This document shows positions 22,156-30,283 of a stretch of 64,000 nucleotides of DNA, one piece after another. The notes under the pieces are model-generated. The model was not told the DNA's origin. It did not search any database and saw nothing but the letters and a program-made list of their open reading frames with translations. Both the position numbers and the translations under genes were made by a program. The stretch is from a virus: positions 1 to 64,000 of the IMG/VR virus record IMGVR_UViG_3300002231_001563; one strand, written 5' to 3'. How positions within the stretch are numbered: position 1 is the stretch's first letter; every line of letters begins with the position of its first letter.

Positions 22156-23123
22156 TGAAATATTTTATCACCGGCGGCACAGGCTCTCTAGGTAAGGCTC
22201 TCATTAGAAGAATTTTGAGAAATAAAAAAAATAAAGTTATAGTTTATAGCCGCGATGAGGGAAAGCAGGCTAATATTTTTAGAAATTCTGAACGCGTTAA
22301 ATGTGTAATAGGGGACGTCCGCGATTTTCAGAAACTAGACACTACGATGCGCATTCATAAGCCGGATTTTGTAATCCACACAGCAGCCCTAAAGCGTGTT
22401 GATGACATGGAATTTCATCCTGATGAATGCATGAAGACTAATGTATATGGAAGTGAGAATATCGCCATTGCATCTTTAAATCATAATGTGAAAAAATGTA
22501 TACTTATCTCCACGGATAAGGCTTGTCAGCCCGTAAACGTATATGGTTCATCCAAATTTATAGCAGAAAGAATTTTTACAAATTATGATTATAATTCAAA
22601 TTCTACTATTTTTGCCTCCGTGAGATATGGGAATGTGATTGCTTCACGAGGATCTTTTATACCTCTCTGGATTCAACAAATAGCGGAGAAAGGAGAGATT
22701 ACGGTGACTTCTAACGAATGCAGCCGCTTCCTTTTCACGTTGGGCGATGCGGTAGATACAGTATTGAGCGCCCTAGAGAGTGCAGAGGGGGGTGAAGTTT
22801 TTATTCCAAAAATTCATTCCTTTTCTATGAATACTATTATTGACGCGGTGAAACAAATGACTGCAAAATCTGAAATTAGGGTAAGGAATATAGGCATGAG
22901 GCCAGGAGAAAAATTGCATGAAGATATGCTTTCGAGGACTGAGTTACCTTTTACGAGAGTGATTAACGGCAAGCTCCTAGCCGTCTTACCTCAATACACC
23001 AACAAAACTCACTCTCATGCCCAAAAATACATCGGAAAAGAATTTAATTCTTCCCTTCATTTAAATGATAATATATCCGACCTCGTAGTTTTGATCACTC
23101 GCGGTCTTGAAGACGCTAATTAA
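22155..23123 (+). CDS. pseB: UDP-GlcNAc 4,6-dehydratase (PseB-type)
   Basis: Encodes 322 residues of an extended SDR. GGTGSLG at residues about 6-12 binds NADP, IGDVRD follows the second strand, HTAALKRVDDMEFHPDEC matches the PseB/FlaA1 substrate loop, STDKACQPVNVYGSSK contains the catalytic Asp-Lys and YxxxK, and RYGNVIASRGSFIPLW and GMRPGEKLHE complete the family pattern. PseB inverts C5 while dehydrating UDP-GlcNAc, the first step to pseudaminic acid; a retaining homologue would lead elsewhere, and the sequence points to the inverting type. Its start overlaps the previous stop (TAATG), and the aminotransferase follows after 12 bases. Confidence 0.9.
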   Translation: MKYFITGGTGSLGKALIRRILRNKKNKVIVYSRDEGKQANIFRNSERVKCVIGDVRDFQKLDTTMRIHKPDFVIHTAALKRVDDMEFHPDECMKTNVYGSENIAIASLNHNVKKCILISTDKACQPVNVYGSSKFIAERIFTNYDYNSNSTIFASVRYGNVIASRGSFIPLWIQQIAEKGEITVTSNECSRFLFTLGDAVDTVLSALESAEGGEVFIPKIHSFSMNTIIDAVKQMTAKSEIRVRNIGMRPGEKLHEDMLSRTELPFTRVINGKLLAVLPQYTNKTHSHAQKYIGKEFNSSLHLNDNISDLVVLITRGLEDAN

Positions 23124-23135
23124 TAGAGGTTTAAT

Positions 23136-24140
23136 ATGAAAATATTCGAGACTACTATCCACCCCGAAGATATAGAAAAAATATCTAGTGTAGTTAGGGC
23201 AGGAAATATGGGGTTTGGAAAAAATGTCCAGCTGTTTGAGAATGCATTTGAATCATTTTCTAATAAAAAATATAATATAGCCACCAATAGTGCATCTGCC
23301 AGCGCCTTTATGATTTTCTCTTATTTGAGGGAAGTCTGCGGAGAATGTGATGTATATACCACTTCTTTGGGATTCACGTCTCCCGCATGGGCAGCTAAGC
23401 ATTTCGGACACAATTTGATCTTTGTAGATGTCAACGATGAATTACAATTTAGCGTAGAAGATTATAAAAAACAAAGACAAATCCGCTGTGAAAGATATAG
23501 TGATGGCGGCATTGTGCCGGTCGTAATGCCTGTCTTATATGGTGGTGTAAGTACTATTCCGGGATTTGATGAATTTTTCGAAAATAGTTTATATAGAGAA
23601 ATCATAATTGTCGATTCGGCTCACTGTGTCACTCCCACCATAAAATCACACTTTACTTTTTTCTCTTTTCATCCTTATAAGCCAATCTGTACCTCTGATG
23701 GTGGAATGATATCTACCGACAATACTCATGCAGATGAATATTTTAGGTGTTATAGGAACTTCGGTCGCACCAATGGCCAAGTTTCATATGACATAAATCA
23801 ATCTGGTTTTAAATTTTATATGAACAATTTGAATGCAACCATCGGCCTAACTCAATTAGATAGATATGAAGAAAATTTACAAATTAGAAAACATAATTAT
23901 TCCAAGCTACTAGATGAGTTCGAGGGTTGTTTGATGCCCCAGGATAAAAAATCTTCATTTTATTTCGCTACAACCTTGACAATTAACGCAAATGATGTTA
24001 TATTAAATAAAGATTTAACAAGACTATATCCCATGTTACATAAAACATCTTATTTTGATAATGGTCAAAAGCTCCCAAATTTAGAACTTATCCATCCAGC
24101 TATCTTGAATATGCCTTTATATGCGGATTTCACATTATGA
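23136..24140 (+). CDS. DegT/DnrJ-type sugar aminotransferase (PseC-like)
   Basis: Encodes 334 residues. NIATNSASASAFM is the cofactor phosphate region, TTSLGFTSPAWAAKHFGHN and FVDVNDELQFSVEDY match the family core, VDSAHCVTP holds the pyridoxal-binding Asp, and FFSFHPYKPICTSDGGMI contains the Schiff-base lysine. It would aminate C4 of the 4-keto sugar made by the preceding dehydratase. It is shorter than the usual 370-390 residues because the C-terminal end stops at PLYADF, but the catalytic parts are complete. A second promoter is embedded at 23976-24004. The stop overlaps the next start (ATGA). Confidence 0.85.
   Translation: MKIFETTIHPEDIEKISSVVRAGNMGFGKNVQLFENAFESFSNKKYNIATNSASASAFMIFSYLREVCGECDVYTTSLGFTSPAWAAKHFGHNLIFVDVNDELQFSVEDYKKQRQIRCERYSDGGIVPVVMPVLYGGVSTIPGFDEFFENSLYREIIIVDSAHCVTPTIKSHFTFFSFHPYKPICTSDGGMISTDNTHADEYFRCYRNFGRTNGQVSYDINQSGFKFYMNNLNATIGLTQLDRYEENLQIRKHNYSKLLDEFEGCLMPQDKKSSFYFATTLTINANDVILNKDLTRLYPMLHKTSYFDNGQKLPNLELIHPAILNMPLYADFTL
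23976..24004 (+). promoter_or_regulatory. sigma70-type promoter inside the aminotransferase gene
   Basis: TTGACA at 23976-23981, a 17-base spacer and TATATT at 23999-24004, identical in form to the promoter at 10904. It lies about 130 bases before the next start and could boost the distal glycan genes. Because it sits in coding sequence it may be coincidental. Confidence 0.5.
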
Positions 24141-25030
24141 AAAATTTATTATTGGTAGGTACTGCAGAGAGCACATTGAGAAGGTGGGAAGATTTAGAAA
24201 GGTTCGCTAAGGATCCCAATATTGAAATTATGTGCTATAGTAATTCTATGGAATTATTCTTAAAAAAAGGCATAGAGCCAGATTATTGGTTTTTCGTTGA
24301 TCCTACTTCTGCGCTCGATACTTTGAAATTGATTAACAATACCTATACTTCTGCTTCTAAATTAAAGACAAAGCTGCTTACCATACACCACAAAGGCGCC
24401 ACTCATATTGGTGACACCACGACTTTAAATAAATATTTTGCTGGAGATACCGTACGTCTTCCGTTAGAATATTGGCGAGAATTTTGGAAAAATTTACAGG
24501 AGGCGCGCCACAACATAGAAGAAGTTCAAGATCTAAAATATGCATCAATCAAAAGTATAAATCAAAATCCCGAAGAATTTCCAGAGCTAAAAACCCTAGG
24601 CAAAAATTCTAGGCAGCCACACTTAAGATTCAACAATAGTGAAGGCATTATAATTTTTGGAAACTCGGGATATCCCCCAGCAGCCGAGCCATTTTTAAGG
24701 AGAATTTTTTCACAAGGGCGCGCCTATCCATACATAAACAAAGAAAAATATGGTTTCATGCATATGACAGAAAATAAGATGACCATGGTGGCACTCCCTG
24801 TCTGCGCTTTTTTACAAGTAGAAAATTTATATGTGATAGGATTCGATGGAATTGGAGGCCGCTGGGATGACCCGTCTAACAATGCAGGCGTCTTTGAAGA
24901 CTCCTCTTTTCAAGAATTTTATTTAAAGGAGTGGCTGGAGTGGAGAAGGTATACTAATATGAATATTTATTCTATTGTTGAGGATAAATATACCATCCTT
25001 AATAAATTCATAGAGTATGTGCCCATATAG
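24137..25030 (+). CDS. Maf/GT42-like protein, possible nonulosonate transferase
   Basis: Encodes 297 residues. The start KNLLLVGTAESTLRRWEDLE resembles the nucleotide-binding strand of GT42/DUF115 proteins. A central GIIIFGNSGYPPAAEPFLRR and late LQVENLYVIGFDGIGGRW correspond to the conserved segment of the same fold (IGxDG). DYWFFVDPTSALD near residue 55 fits the family pattern of a mid-domain acidic motif. It shares this layout with the C-terminal domain of the protein at 20131, so the two may act on the same CMP-activated sugar. Similarity is weak, and a different sugar-related enzyme cannot be excluded. It is coupled to the aminotransferase upstream. Confidence 0.5.
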   Translation: MKNLLLVGTAESTLRRWEDLERFAKDPNIEIMCYSNSMELFLKKGIEPDYWFFVDPTSALDTLKLINNTYTSASKLKTKLLTIHHKGATHIGDTTTLNKYFAGDTVRLPLEYWREFWKNLQEARHNIEEVQDLKYASIKSINQNPEEFPELKTLGKNSRQPHLRFNNSEGIIIFGNSGYPPAAEPFLRRIFSQGRAYPYINKEKYGFMHMTENKMTMVALPVCAFLQVENLYVIGFDGIGGRWDDPSNNAGVFEDSSFQEFYLKEWLEWRRYTNMNIYSIVEDKYTILNKFIEYVPI

Positions 25031-25040
25031 GAATAATATA

Positions 25041-25928
25041 ATGAATAATAGGCAGTTTTTGAAATATATGCAATATTTGGAATTCGGTCGTCCCCCTCAC
25101 GAATTTTGGGGCTCAACTGACTTAAATCAGAATCTCGAATACCTTGAAGAAGGTGGTCCATTCGACAATACTTCGACTCCACGAAAATACAGTGATATAA
25201 ATAATTATGACCAAATTATTTATAATTATTCTATTATGAGATCGGGATCTACTCTTTTAAAACAAATTATGTCAGAGATTTTTGACTATCAAAAAATTCT
25301 TTATTTCTATAAGTGGCCACGGTTCAAGCTCTTCAATCCCCCCCAAGCATGTCACAGTCCCATCATTATGACCTATCGAGATTTCCGAGACGTAATTCTC
25401 TCTACGAGAAGGATGAGGCTTTCGATGCATGGACTCACTAAAGAGGAATCATTTAGGCACCTCCCTACAAAAAAAGAAATTCTTCTCTTGGCTGAGAGGG
25501 AGGTTATCCCCCAAATTAATGGTTTTGAGGCGGTATCAACAATGGCTAAGGATAGAATATTAATGTTAAGATACGAAGATTTTTACGGAAATTATGATCA
25601 TATTTTCGATAAATTTGAATCTTTTTTTAATAGTGAATCTTACTCTGAAATTCTAAAGCACCACGATCATCATAATGGCCTACAAATATCTCCCGATATG
25701 CGCAAACGCCTAAAATTAAAATTTTCTTTTGAGAATAATTTTAAAAAAACTGAAGCGCATAAAAATTTTAGATCATGGGATACCAATACTAAAAGTGGAC
25801 TTTCACTTCATGGCGATCACATGAATAGTGGGGTTTTGGAAGAATGGAGAGGGCTACCAAATGATTTATCTTCCTACATGACGGAAATATTATACCCATA
25901 CCTGCAGCGCTGGGGTTACGAAAAATAA
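25041..25928 (+). CDS. sulfotransferase
   Basis: Encodes 295 residues from the ATG at 25041; an earlier in-frame ATG at 25017 lies inside the previous gene. Both PAPS-binding motifs are present: YSIMRSGSTLLKQIM (about 62-76, 5'-phosphosulfate loop) and MTYRDFRDVILSTRR (about 108-122, 3'-phosphate loop). The rest is helical with MLRYEDFYGNYD, a typical third element of the family. It would transfer sulfate from PAPS to a hydroxyl or amino group, most likely on the sugar built by the neighbouring enzymes. PAPS would have to come from the host, since no sulfate-activation genes are seen here. Confidence 0.82.
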   Translation: MNNRQFLKYMQYLEFGRPPHEFWGSTDLNQNLEYLEEGGPFDNTSTPRKYSDINNYDQIIYNYSIMRSGSTLLKQIMSEIFDYQKILYFYKWPRFKLFNPPQACHSPIIMTYRDFRDVILSTRRMRLSMHGLTKEESFRHLPTKKEILLLAEREVIPQINGFEAVSTMAKDRILMLRYEDFYGNYDHIFDKFESFFNSESYSEILKHHDHHNGLQISPDMRKRLKLKFSFENNFKKTEAHKNFRSWDTNTKSGLSLHGDHMNSGVLEEWRGLPNDLSSYMTEILYPYLQRWGYEK

Positions 25929-26620
25929 TGAAAAATATTAAAGATATATGCTTCCTAATCTTAGCAAAATCAAACTCCCAGCGTTTACCTGGGAAGATGC
26001 ACAGGCCTTTTTCCAACACCACCCTGTTAGATGTGGCAATAACGAAACTGCTAGATTCAGAGATAATTCCCAATAGTCAGATTTATATTGCGGGTCATGG
26101 CCCAGAAGTAATAGAAATAGCAAAAAAATATAAAAACGTAAATTTGTTTAAAAGATCTGATTCTTCGATTTCCGAAGACGCCACTATTCGAGAAATTTAT
26201 GAAATTGTTGACCATATCCCTCATAAATTTTTTGTAGAAATAAACGCATGTTGCCCCCTGTTATCAATCTCGACGTTAGAAGAATTTATTGAAAAATATA
26301 TTCAATCTAATTATGATGGACTATTCGGAGTTATAAAGAGACGGACATTTTACTGGAACTCTCACGGGACTCCCCTGAGGGAGTGCACGGCCCACCTAGA
26401 CACCAAGAGGGCTAATATAATTTATGAGGCCGCTCACTGTTTATATGCTGGGTCCATGGACGATATTCGAAGAAATATTCACATGGGAACTTTCCGCTAC
26501 AGCAACGACCCAGCCATTTTTGTAATAGAAAATGAAAAGGAGTGTTGGGATGTGGACTATGAATGGCAGCTAGAGATAGCTGCAAGTATGTTTGAAAATC
26601 TATTAAGAGAGGAAAAATGA
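25928..26620 (+). CDS. CMP-nonulosonate cytidylyltransferase (NeuA/PseF-like)
   Basis: Encodes 230 residues. FLILAKSNSQRLPGKMHRPF (about 9-28) is the nucleotide-binding loop of the NeuA/KdsB family, where the usual ARxGSKRLPGKN is written AKSNSQRLPGKM. FVEINACCPLLSISTLEEFI is the NPTSPL-like segment. EDATIREIYEIVDH and CWDVDYEWQLEIA complete the fold. It activates a nonulosonic acid as its CMP-sugar, the donor needed by Maf- and GT42-type transferases. The substrate (Neu5Ac, pseudaminic or legionaminic acid) cannot be told from motifs. The start overlaps the sulfotransferase stop. Confidence 0.85.
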   Translation: MKNIKDICFLILAKSNSQRLPGKMHRPFSNTTLLDVAITKLLDSEIIPNSQIYIAGHGPEVIEIAKKYKNVNLFKRSDSSISEDATIREIYEIVDHIPHKFFVEINACCPLLSISTLEEFIEKYIQSNYDGLFGVIKRRTFYWNSHGTPLRECTAHLDTKRANIIYEAAHCLYAGSMDDIRRNIHMGTFRYSNDPAIFVIENEKECWDVDYEWQLEIAASMFENLLREEK

Positions 26621-26811
26621 CCAAACGAACCGACTTGGAAATCATTGACGAAATTGAGCAAATTCGAACAAAAAATAATGTTAATTGGATGGACATTCTC
26701 AGACTGGTATTTACAGTCGCACCAGATGAGGCCAGAAAATTAATGTCCAGAGTTGATGATTTTGATAATAAAATCTCAACTTTAGTGAAGGAGTTAGCCG
26801 ATAATGGCTAA
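26617..26811 (+). CDS. small helical protein within the nonulosonate operon
   Basis: Encodes 64 residues, helical and charged: MTKRTDLEIIDEIEQIR, a central NNVNWMDILRLVFTVAPDEA, then DDFDNKISTLVKELADNG. The first part resembles the small helical proteins found beside NeuB and cytidylyltransferase genes in some surface-polysaccharide clusters, but that resemblance is a recollection of context rather than a family match. It overlaps both neighbours (four bases upstream, eight downstream), which suggests it is a stoichiometric partner of the synthase or cytidylyltransferase. Confidence 0.55.
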   Translation: MTKRTDLEIIDEIEQIRTKNNVNWMDILRLVFTVAPDEARKLMSRVDDFDNKISTLVKELADNG

Positions 26812-27820
26812 TAAGTGTCTTGTAATAGCTGAAATAGGAATAAATCATAATGGAGATATTTCTCTAGCTAAGGAAACAATTATAGCTGCAAAAGAATGCG
26901 GAGTAGATGCAGTTAAATTCCAGACGTTTAAAGCGGAGGAATTTATAGGAGACTCCAACCTAACTTATACTTATGAATCACAAGGAAAAACCGTCACCGA
27001 ATCTCAAATAGAGATGTTCAAGAGATATGAATTTAGCCGGAACGAATGGCTGGATATAATTCAATTTTGCAATAAAAATGAAGTACTTTGCTTCACGACT
27101 CCGCAGAATAAGTCAGATTTAGACTTTATTTTAGATATTTTCAGCCCCCCTATTATAAAAGTAGGATCAGATGATCTGACAAATTTAGATCTTTTAAGAT
27201 ATTACGCCAGTAAGAAAATACCTATGATAATTTCAACAGGCATGTCATTTAGCGACGAGATCGAAGAAGCCATCGAAATACTAAGAGAATTCCCTAATTT
27301 AGATTTTACCGTCCTCCACTGTGTATCTTCTTATCCGACGGAAGATTTTGAAGTCAATATGAAAAAAATGCTGACTATTAAAGAAAAATTCAATGTTAAA
27401 ATAGGATTTTCAGACCATACCCGAGACCACCTTGCAGCTATAGTGGCTGTAGCTCAAGGGGCTGTGGTAATAGAGAAACATTTCACTCTGGATAATAACC
27501 TTCCAGGACCCGATCACCGCTTTTCAGCAAACCCGACTCAAATGAAAAAATTAGTTCAAGGCGTACGCCGTACAGAGATCTTGCTGGGTTCGCCTGACTT
27601 GGTGCCTGTCAAGAGTGAGATTGCTATGAGGTCTTTAGCGCGCCGCAGTATTGTAGTTAATAAATCCCTTCCGAAGGGGCATGTCTTATGTAGGGAGGAT
27701 CTATCTTTTAAGCGTCCGGGAACTGGTCTCCCACCCAAAAAAGTGGATGATTTTATTGGAGAAACTCTTAAGGTGAATAAATCAAAAAACGATATTATCC
27801 TTTATGAGGAGATTTTATAG
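26804..27820 (+). CDS. neuB: nonulosonic acid synthase (NeuB/PseI/LegI family)
   Basis: Encodes 338 residues, full length for the family. The TIM barrel carries EIGINHNGD (9-17), AVKFQTFKAEEF, FTTPQNKSDLDF, IKVGSDDLTN, ISTGMSF, LHCVSSYPT, IGFSDHTR and EKHFTLDNNLPGPDHRFS, all hallmark segments of the PEP-condensing enzymes. Residues about 280-338 are the C-terminal SAF/antifreeze-like domain (RRSIVVNKSLPKGHVL, FKRPGTGLPP). It condenses phosphoenolpyruvate with a six-carbon amino sugar to make the nine-carbon acid. The neighbouring PseB-type dehydratase favours pseudaminic acid. Reassignment to LegI or true NeuB is possible. Confidence 0.93.
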   Translation: MANKCLVIAEIGINHNGDISLAKETIIAAKECGVDAVKFQTFKAEEFIGDSNLTYTYESQGKTVTESQIEMFKRYEFSRNEWLDIIQFCNKNEVLCFTTPQNKSDLDFILDIFSPPIIKVGSDDLTNLDLLRYYASKKIPMIISTGMSFSDEIEEAIEILREFPNLDFTVLHCVSSYPTEDFEVNMKKMLTIKEKFNVKIGFSDHTRDHLAAIVAVAQGAVVIEKHFTLDNNLPGPDHRFSANPTQMKKLVQGVRRTEILLGSPDLVPVKSEIAMRSLARRSIVVNKSLPKGHVLCREDLSFKRPGTGLPPKKVDDFIGETLKVNKSKNDIILYEEIL

Positions 27821-28263
27821 TGAATATAATAAAGAATATTCTAGTAAAATTATTGGGCTTATATCCAAACTCATTCCATCCCCTAGTATATATTAAGGGT
27901 GCTCCGGAGATAGGAGATAATGTCTTTGTTGGTTTCTATTCAGAAGTTAACGCAACAAAAGGGCGAGTTGTATTATCTGACAATTGTGATATAGCTTCAT
28001 TTGTTTCTATTAATGTGGCGGATTCTCACAAAATGTGCATAGAGATAGAAAAGGAAATTGAACGTGGTGAGATAATTTTAGAAGATAATGTTTTCGTTGG
28101 GTCTCATAGTTTTATAGGCGGGAAGACACACATAGGCCATCATTCTGTAGTAGCTGCAGGAACTATCTTGATTAATGGAGGTAAAATCCCTCCCTTTTCT
28201 TTAATAATTGGGAATCCATATGTGGTTAAAGAGGGATACTATAGAGAGAAAGAGAAAAGATAA
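27820..28263 (+). CDS. left-handed beta-helix acetyltransferase
   Basis: Encodes 147 residues from a GTG overlapping the synthase stop. Hexapeptide-type repeats run through the protein: PEIGDNVFVGFYSEVNA, VVLSDNCDIASFVSI, IILEDNVFVGSHSFIGG, THIGHHSVVAAGTIL and PPFSLIIGNPYVV, the last being the standard ending of sugar O- or N-acetyltransferases of the LbH class. It probably acetylates the amino sugar or the nonulosonate. Since no GNAT-type PseH is present, it is a candidate for the missing N-acetylation step. The first 25 residues are more hydrophobic than usual and may form an extra helix. Confidence 0.8.
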   Translation: MNIIKNILVKLLGLYPNSFHPLVYIKGAPEIGDNVFVGFYSEVNATKGRVVLSDNCDIASFVSINVADSHKMCIEIEKEIERGEIILEDNVFVGSHSFIGGKTHIGHHSVVAAGTILINGGKIPPFSLIIGNPYVVKEGYYREKEKR

Positions 28264-28952
28264 TGGTACTAACAGCCCATCAGCCAGCATATTTGCCATG
28301 GCTTGGTTATTTTCAGAAAATGATGTTGAGTGATGAATATGTCATTTTAGATACGGTTCAGTTCGAAAAAAATAGTTTCATCAATCGTAACAAAATTAAA
28401 ACCTCTAATGGCGCCACCTGGATGACGGTTCCTGTTTTAACAAAAAACTATCGTGCCAAGACTATCGCAGACATGGAAATAAACAATGACCTCAATTGGA
28501 GAAAGAAACATTGGCTTACGTTATTAAATAATTATAAAAAAGCCCCCTTTTTTGAGCGATACGGAGATTTTTTTAAGGATATGTATACGCAAGAATGGTA
28601 TACTCTTGTAGATTTGATAAACTATTCCAATAAATTTTTTATTAACGAACTCGATATTAAGACAAAATTTATAAATTTGGGCGATTTAGATATCGCATCC
28701 AAAAAGCAAGATCTAATAATTGATTTATGCAAGGAGAGAAAATCGACAAATTTTCTATTTGGATCCCAGGGTAAAGATTATGTAGACGTGGAAAAATTCG
28801 AGCTTGAAAAAATAGAAGTATCTTTTCAAGATTATTGTCACCCCACATATCGGCAGCAGTGGGGAGACTTTATTCCTTATTTGTCGGTAGTGGATCTGCT
28901 GTTTAATGAAGGTCCGGAAAAGTCTAAACATTTAATAAGAGGTGAAAAATGA
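28263..28952 (+). CDS. WbqC-family protein
   Basis: Encodes 229 residues with the characteristic start MVLTAHQPAYLPWLGYFQKM, then DTVQFEKNSFINRNKIKT and TWMTVPVLTK, and later STNFLFGSQGKDYVD and YCHPTYRQQWGDFIPYLSVV. These are the conserved blocks of the WbqC family, found in many O-antigen and nonulosonate gene clusters. Its biochemical activity is not established; it is thought to act in amino-sugar modification. The start overlaps the acetyltransferase stop, and the end overlaps the methyltransferase, so it is embedded in the pathway. Confidence 0.85.
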   Translation: MVLTAHQPAYLPWLGYFQKMMLSDEYVILDTVQFEKNSFINRNKIKTSNGATWMTVPVLTKNYRAKTIADMEINNDLNWRKKHWLTLLNNYKKAPFFERYGDFFKDMYTQEWYTLVDLINYSNKFFINELDIKTKFINLGDLDIASKKQDLIIDLCKERKSTNFLFGSQGKDYVDVEKFELEKIEVSFQDYCHPTYRQQWGDFIPYLSVVDLLFNEGPEKSKHLIRGEK

Positions 28953-29629
28953 ATAATACGGAATATTGGAAATCATTTTATGATAATAGGGCGTCTCTCG
29001 ATCCATACAAGAGTCCCGCTAGAAGTGGATTGATGCCGTATGACGAGATGGCTGAAATATTAGATAAATTTTTAAAATTTAAAAAAGAGGATAGTGTGGC
29101 AGACATTGGTGGAGCTAATGGGGGTGTGGCACTTGAGGTTCATGAGATGGTAGGCGGGATTGTTATTTCCGATATCTCATCTGGCCAAATTGAGTGTGCC
29201 AAGAAGATCATGCAACAAAGAAATATTAAAAATGTTACGTGCATATGCACAGCCCTGCCAGACCTAGGAGAGCTTCCCGATGAAGCTTTCGATAAGGCCT
29301 ATGCTGGAGGGGTATTTATGTATGTTTCCAAAGATGAATTACAAGAAGCAATGCAAAACATGTTTCGCATCCTGAAGGTAGGCGGACAAATTTTGATTTT
29401 TCATATTTTCTCGGAAGAGATGAAGTCTCTCAATCCAGAAGGGAGATATAACCACTTGGTGAGTTTTTATAACTTTGAGGAACTCAAACGGGCAGCTCTT
29501 GAAGCCGGGTTCAAGAGTTGTGAAAAAATAAATTTTATGTCCAATGCGAGAGAATACCCTGAAAGATGGAAAAATTCAATTCAAGTGGATAATCCTCATA
29601 TAAATTTAAGCGTTTTATTAAACAAATAG
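28949..29629 (+). CDS. class I SAM-dependent methyltransferase
   Basis: Encodes 226 residues. VADIGGANGGVALEV (about 50-64) is the SAM-binding motif I, ISDISSGQIECAKKI is motif post-I, DEAFDKAYAGGVFMYV is motif II and LKVGGQILIFHIF the beta-5 strand. It has the layout of small-molecule O- or N-methyltransferases (Methyltransf_11/25). The acceptor is unknown; gene context suggests a sugar hydroxyl, carboxyl or amino group. It overlaps WbqC by four bases and is followed nine bases later by a second, different methyltransferase. Confidence 0.85.
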   Translation: MNNTEYWKSFYDNRASLDPYKSPARSGLMPYDEMAEILDKFLKFKKEDSVADIGGANGGVALEVHEMVGGIVISDISSGQIECAKKIMQQRNIKNVTCICTALPDLGELPDEAFDKAYAGGVFMYVSKDELQEAMQNMFRILKVGGQILIFHIFSEEMKSLNPEGRYNHLVSFYNFEELKRAALEAGFKSCEKINFMSNAREYPERWKNSIQVDNPHINLSVLLNK

Positions 29630-29638
29630 GGAGTCATA

Positions 29639-30283
29639 ATGAAAGAAACAGATCAAATAAAGTTTTGGAAAAAAGTGGGAACATCTTATACTGACGCCAA
29701 CGACGATTGGAATTCTAGCACTCAAAATTTTAGGATTTCTCATGCTAATTCATATATCTTAAAAGATTTTGGATCTATAGACAGGGATGCTAAAATTTTA
29801 GAAGTGGGGTGCAATGTCGGAAGAAATCTACATGTACTCCACCAAGATGGTTTTAAAAATTTATATGGAATAGATATACAATCATATGCTGTAGAGAAAT
29901 TAAAAGAAAGAGTCCCTAATGTAAATGCGCAAGTCTCATCAGCCCTGGATCTTCCCTTTGAGGATGGTTTTTTTGATGTTGTCTATACGGCAGGTGTCCT
30001 CATCCACATTAGCCCCAATGACATCGCGAGGGTTGTTGAGGAAATATGTCGGTGTGTGAAGCCTGGGGGGTATATTTGGGGATGTGAGTTATACCACGAT
30101 AATAATGTGGCGATCCCATGGAGAAATAATATTGAGGCCTGCTGGGCGGATAATTTCCCCCTCATTTATTTAGATAATAATAATAATTTAGAGCTTTTAA
30201 GGGAAGAAAAAATTCCCCTTCCTGGGGGAAGAAGCAATCGCCAGCAACATATATATTTATTTAAAAAAGGACACCATGAGTAG
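29639..30283 (+). CDS. pseudaminate-cluster-type SAM methyltransferase
   Basis: Encodes 214 residues. FWKKVGTSYTDAND at the start, ILEVGCNVGRNLHVLHQDG (motif I), LYGIDIQSYAVEKLKERVP, LPFEDGFFDVVYTAGVLIHI and CVKPGGYIWGCELY match the methyltransferase family described beside pseudaminic acid biosynthesis genes (TIGR03587-like, with EVGxNxGRNL). Its presence supports pseudaminic acid or a close relative as the product. It may methylate the nonulosonate or a linked residue. The last eight bases overlap the PIG-L gene. Confidence 0.82.
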   Translation: MKETDQIKFWKKVGTSYTDANDDWNSSTQNFRISHANSYILKDFGSIDRDAKILEVGCNVGRNLHVLHQDGFKNLYGIDIQSYAVEKLKERVPNVNAQVSSALDLPFEDGFFDVVYTAGVLIHISPNDIARVVEEICRCVKPGGYIWGCELYHDNNVAIPWRNNIEACWADNFPLIYLDNNNNLELLREEKIPLPGGRSNRQQHIYLFKKGHHE

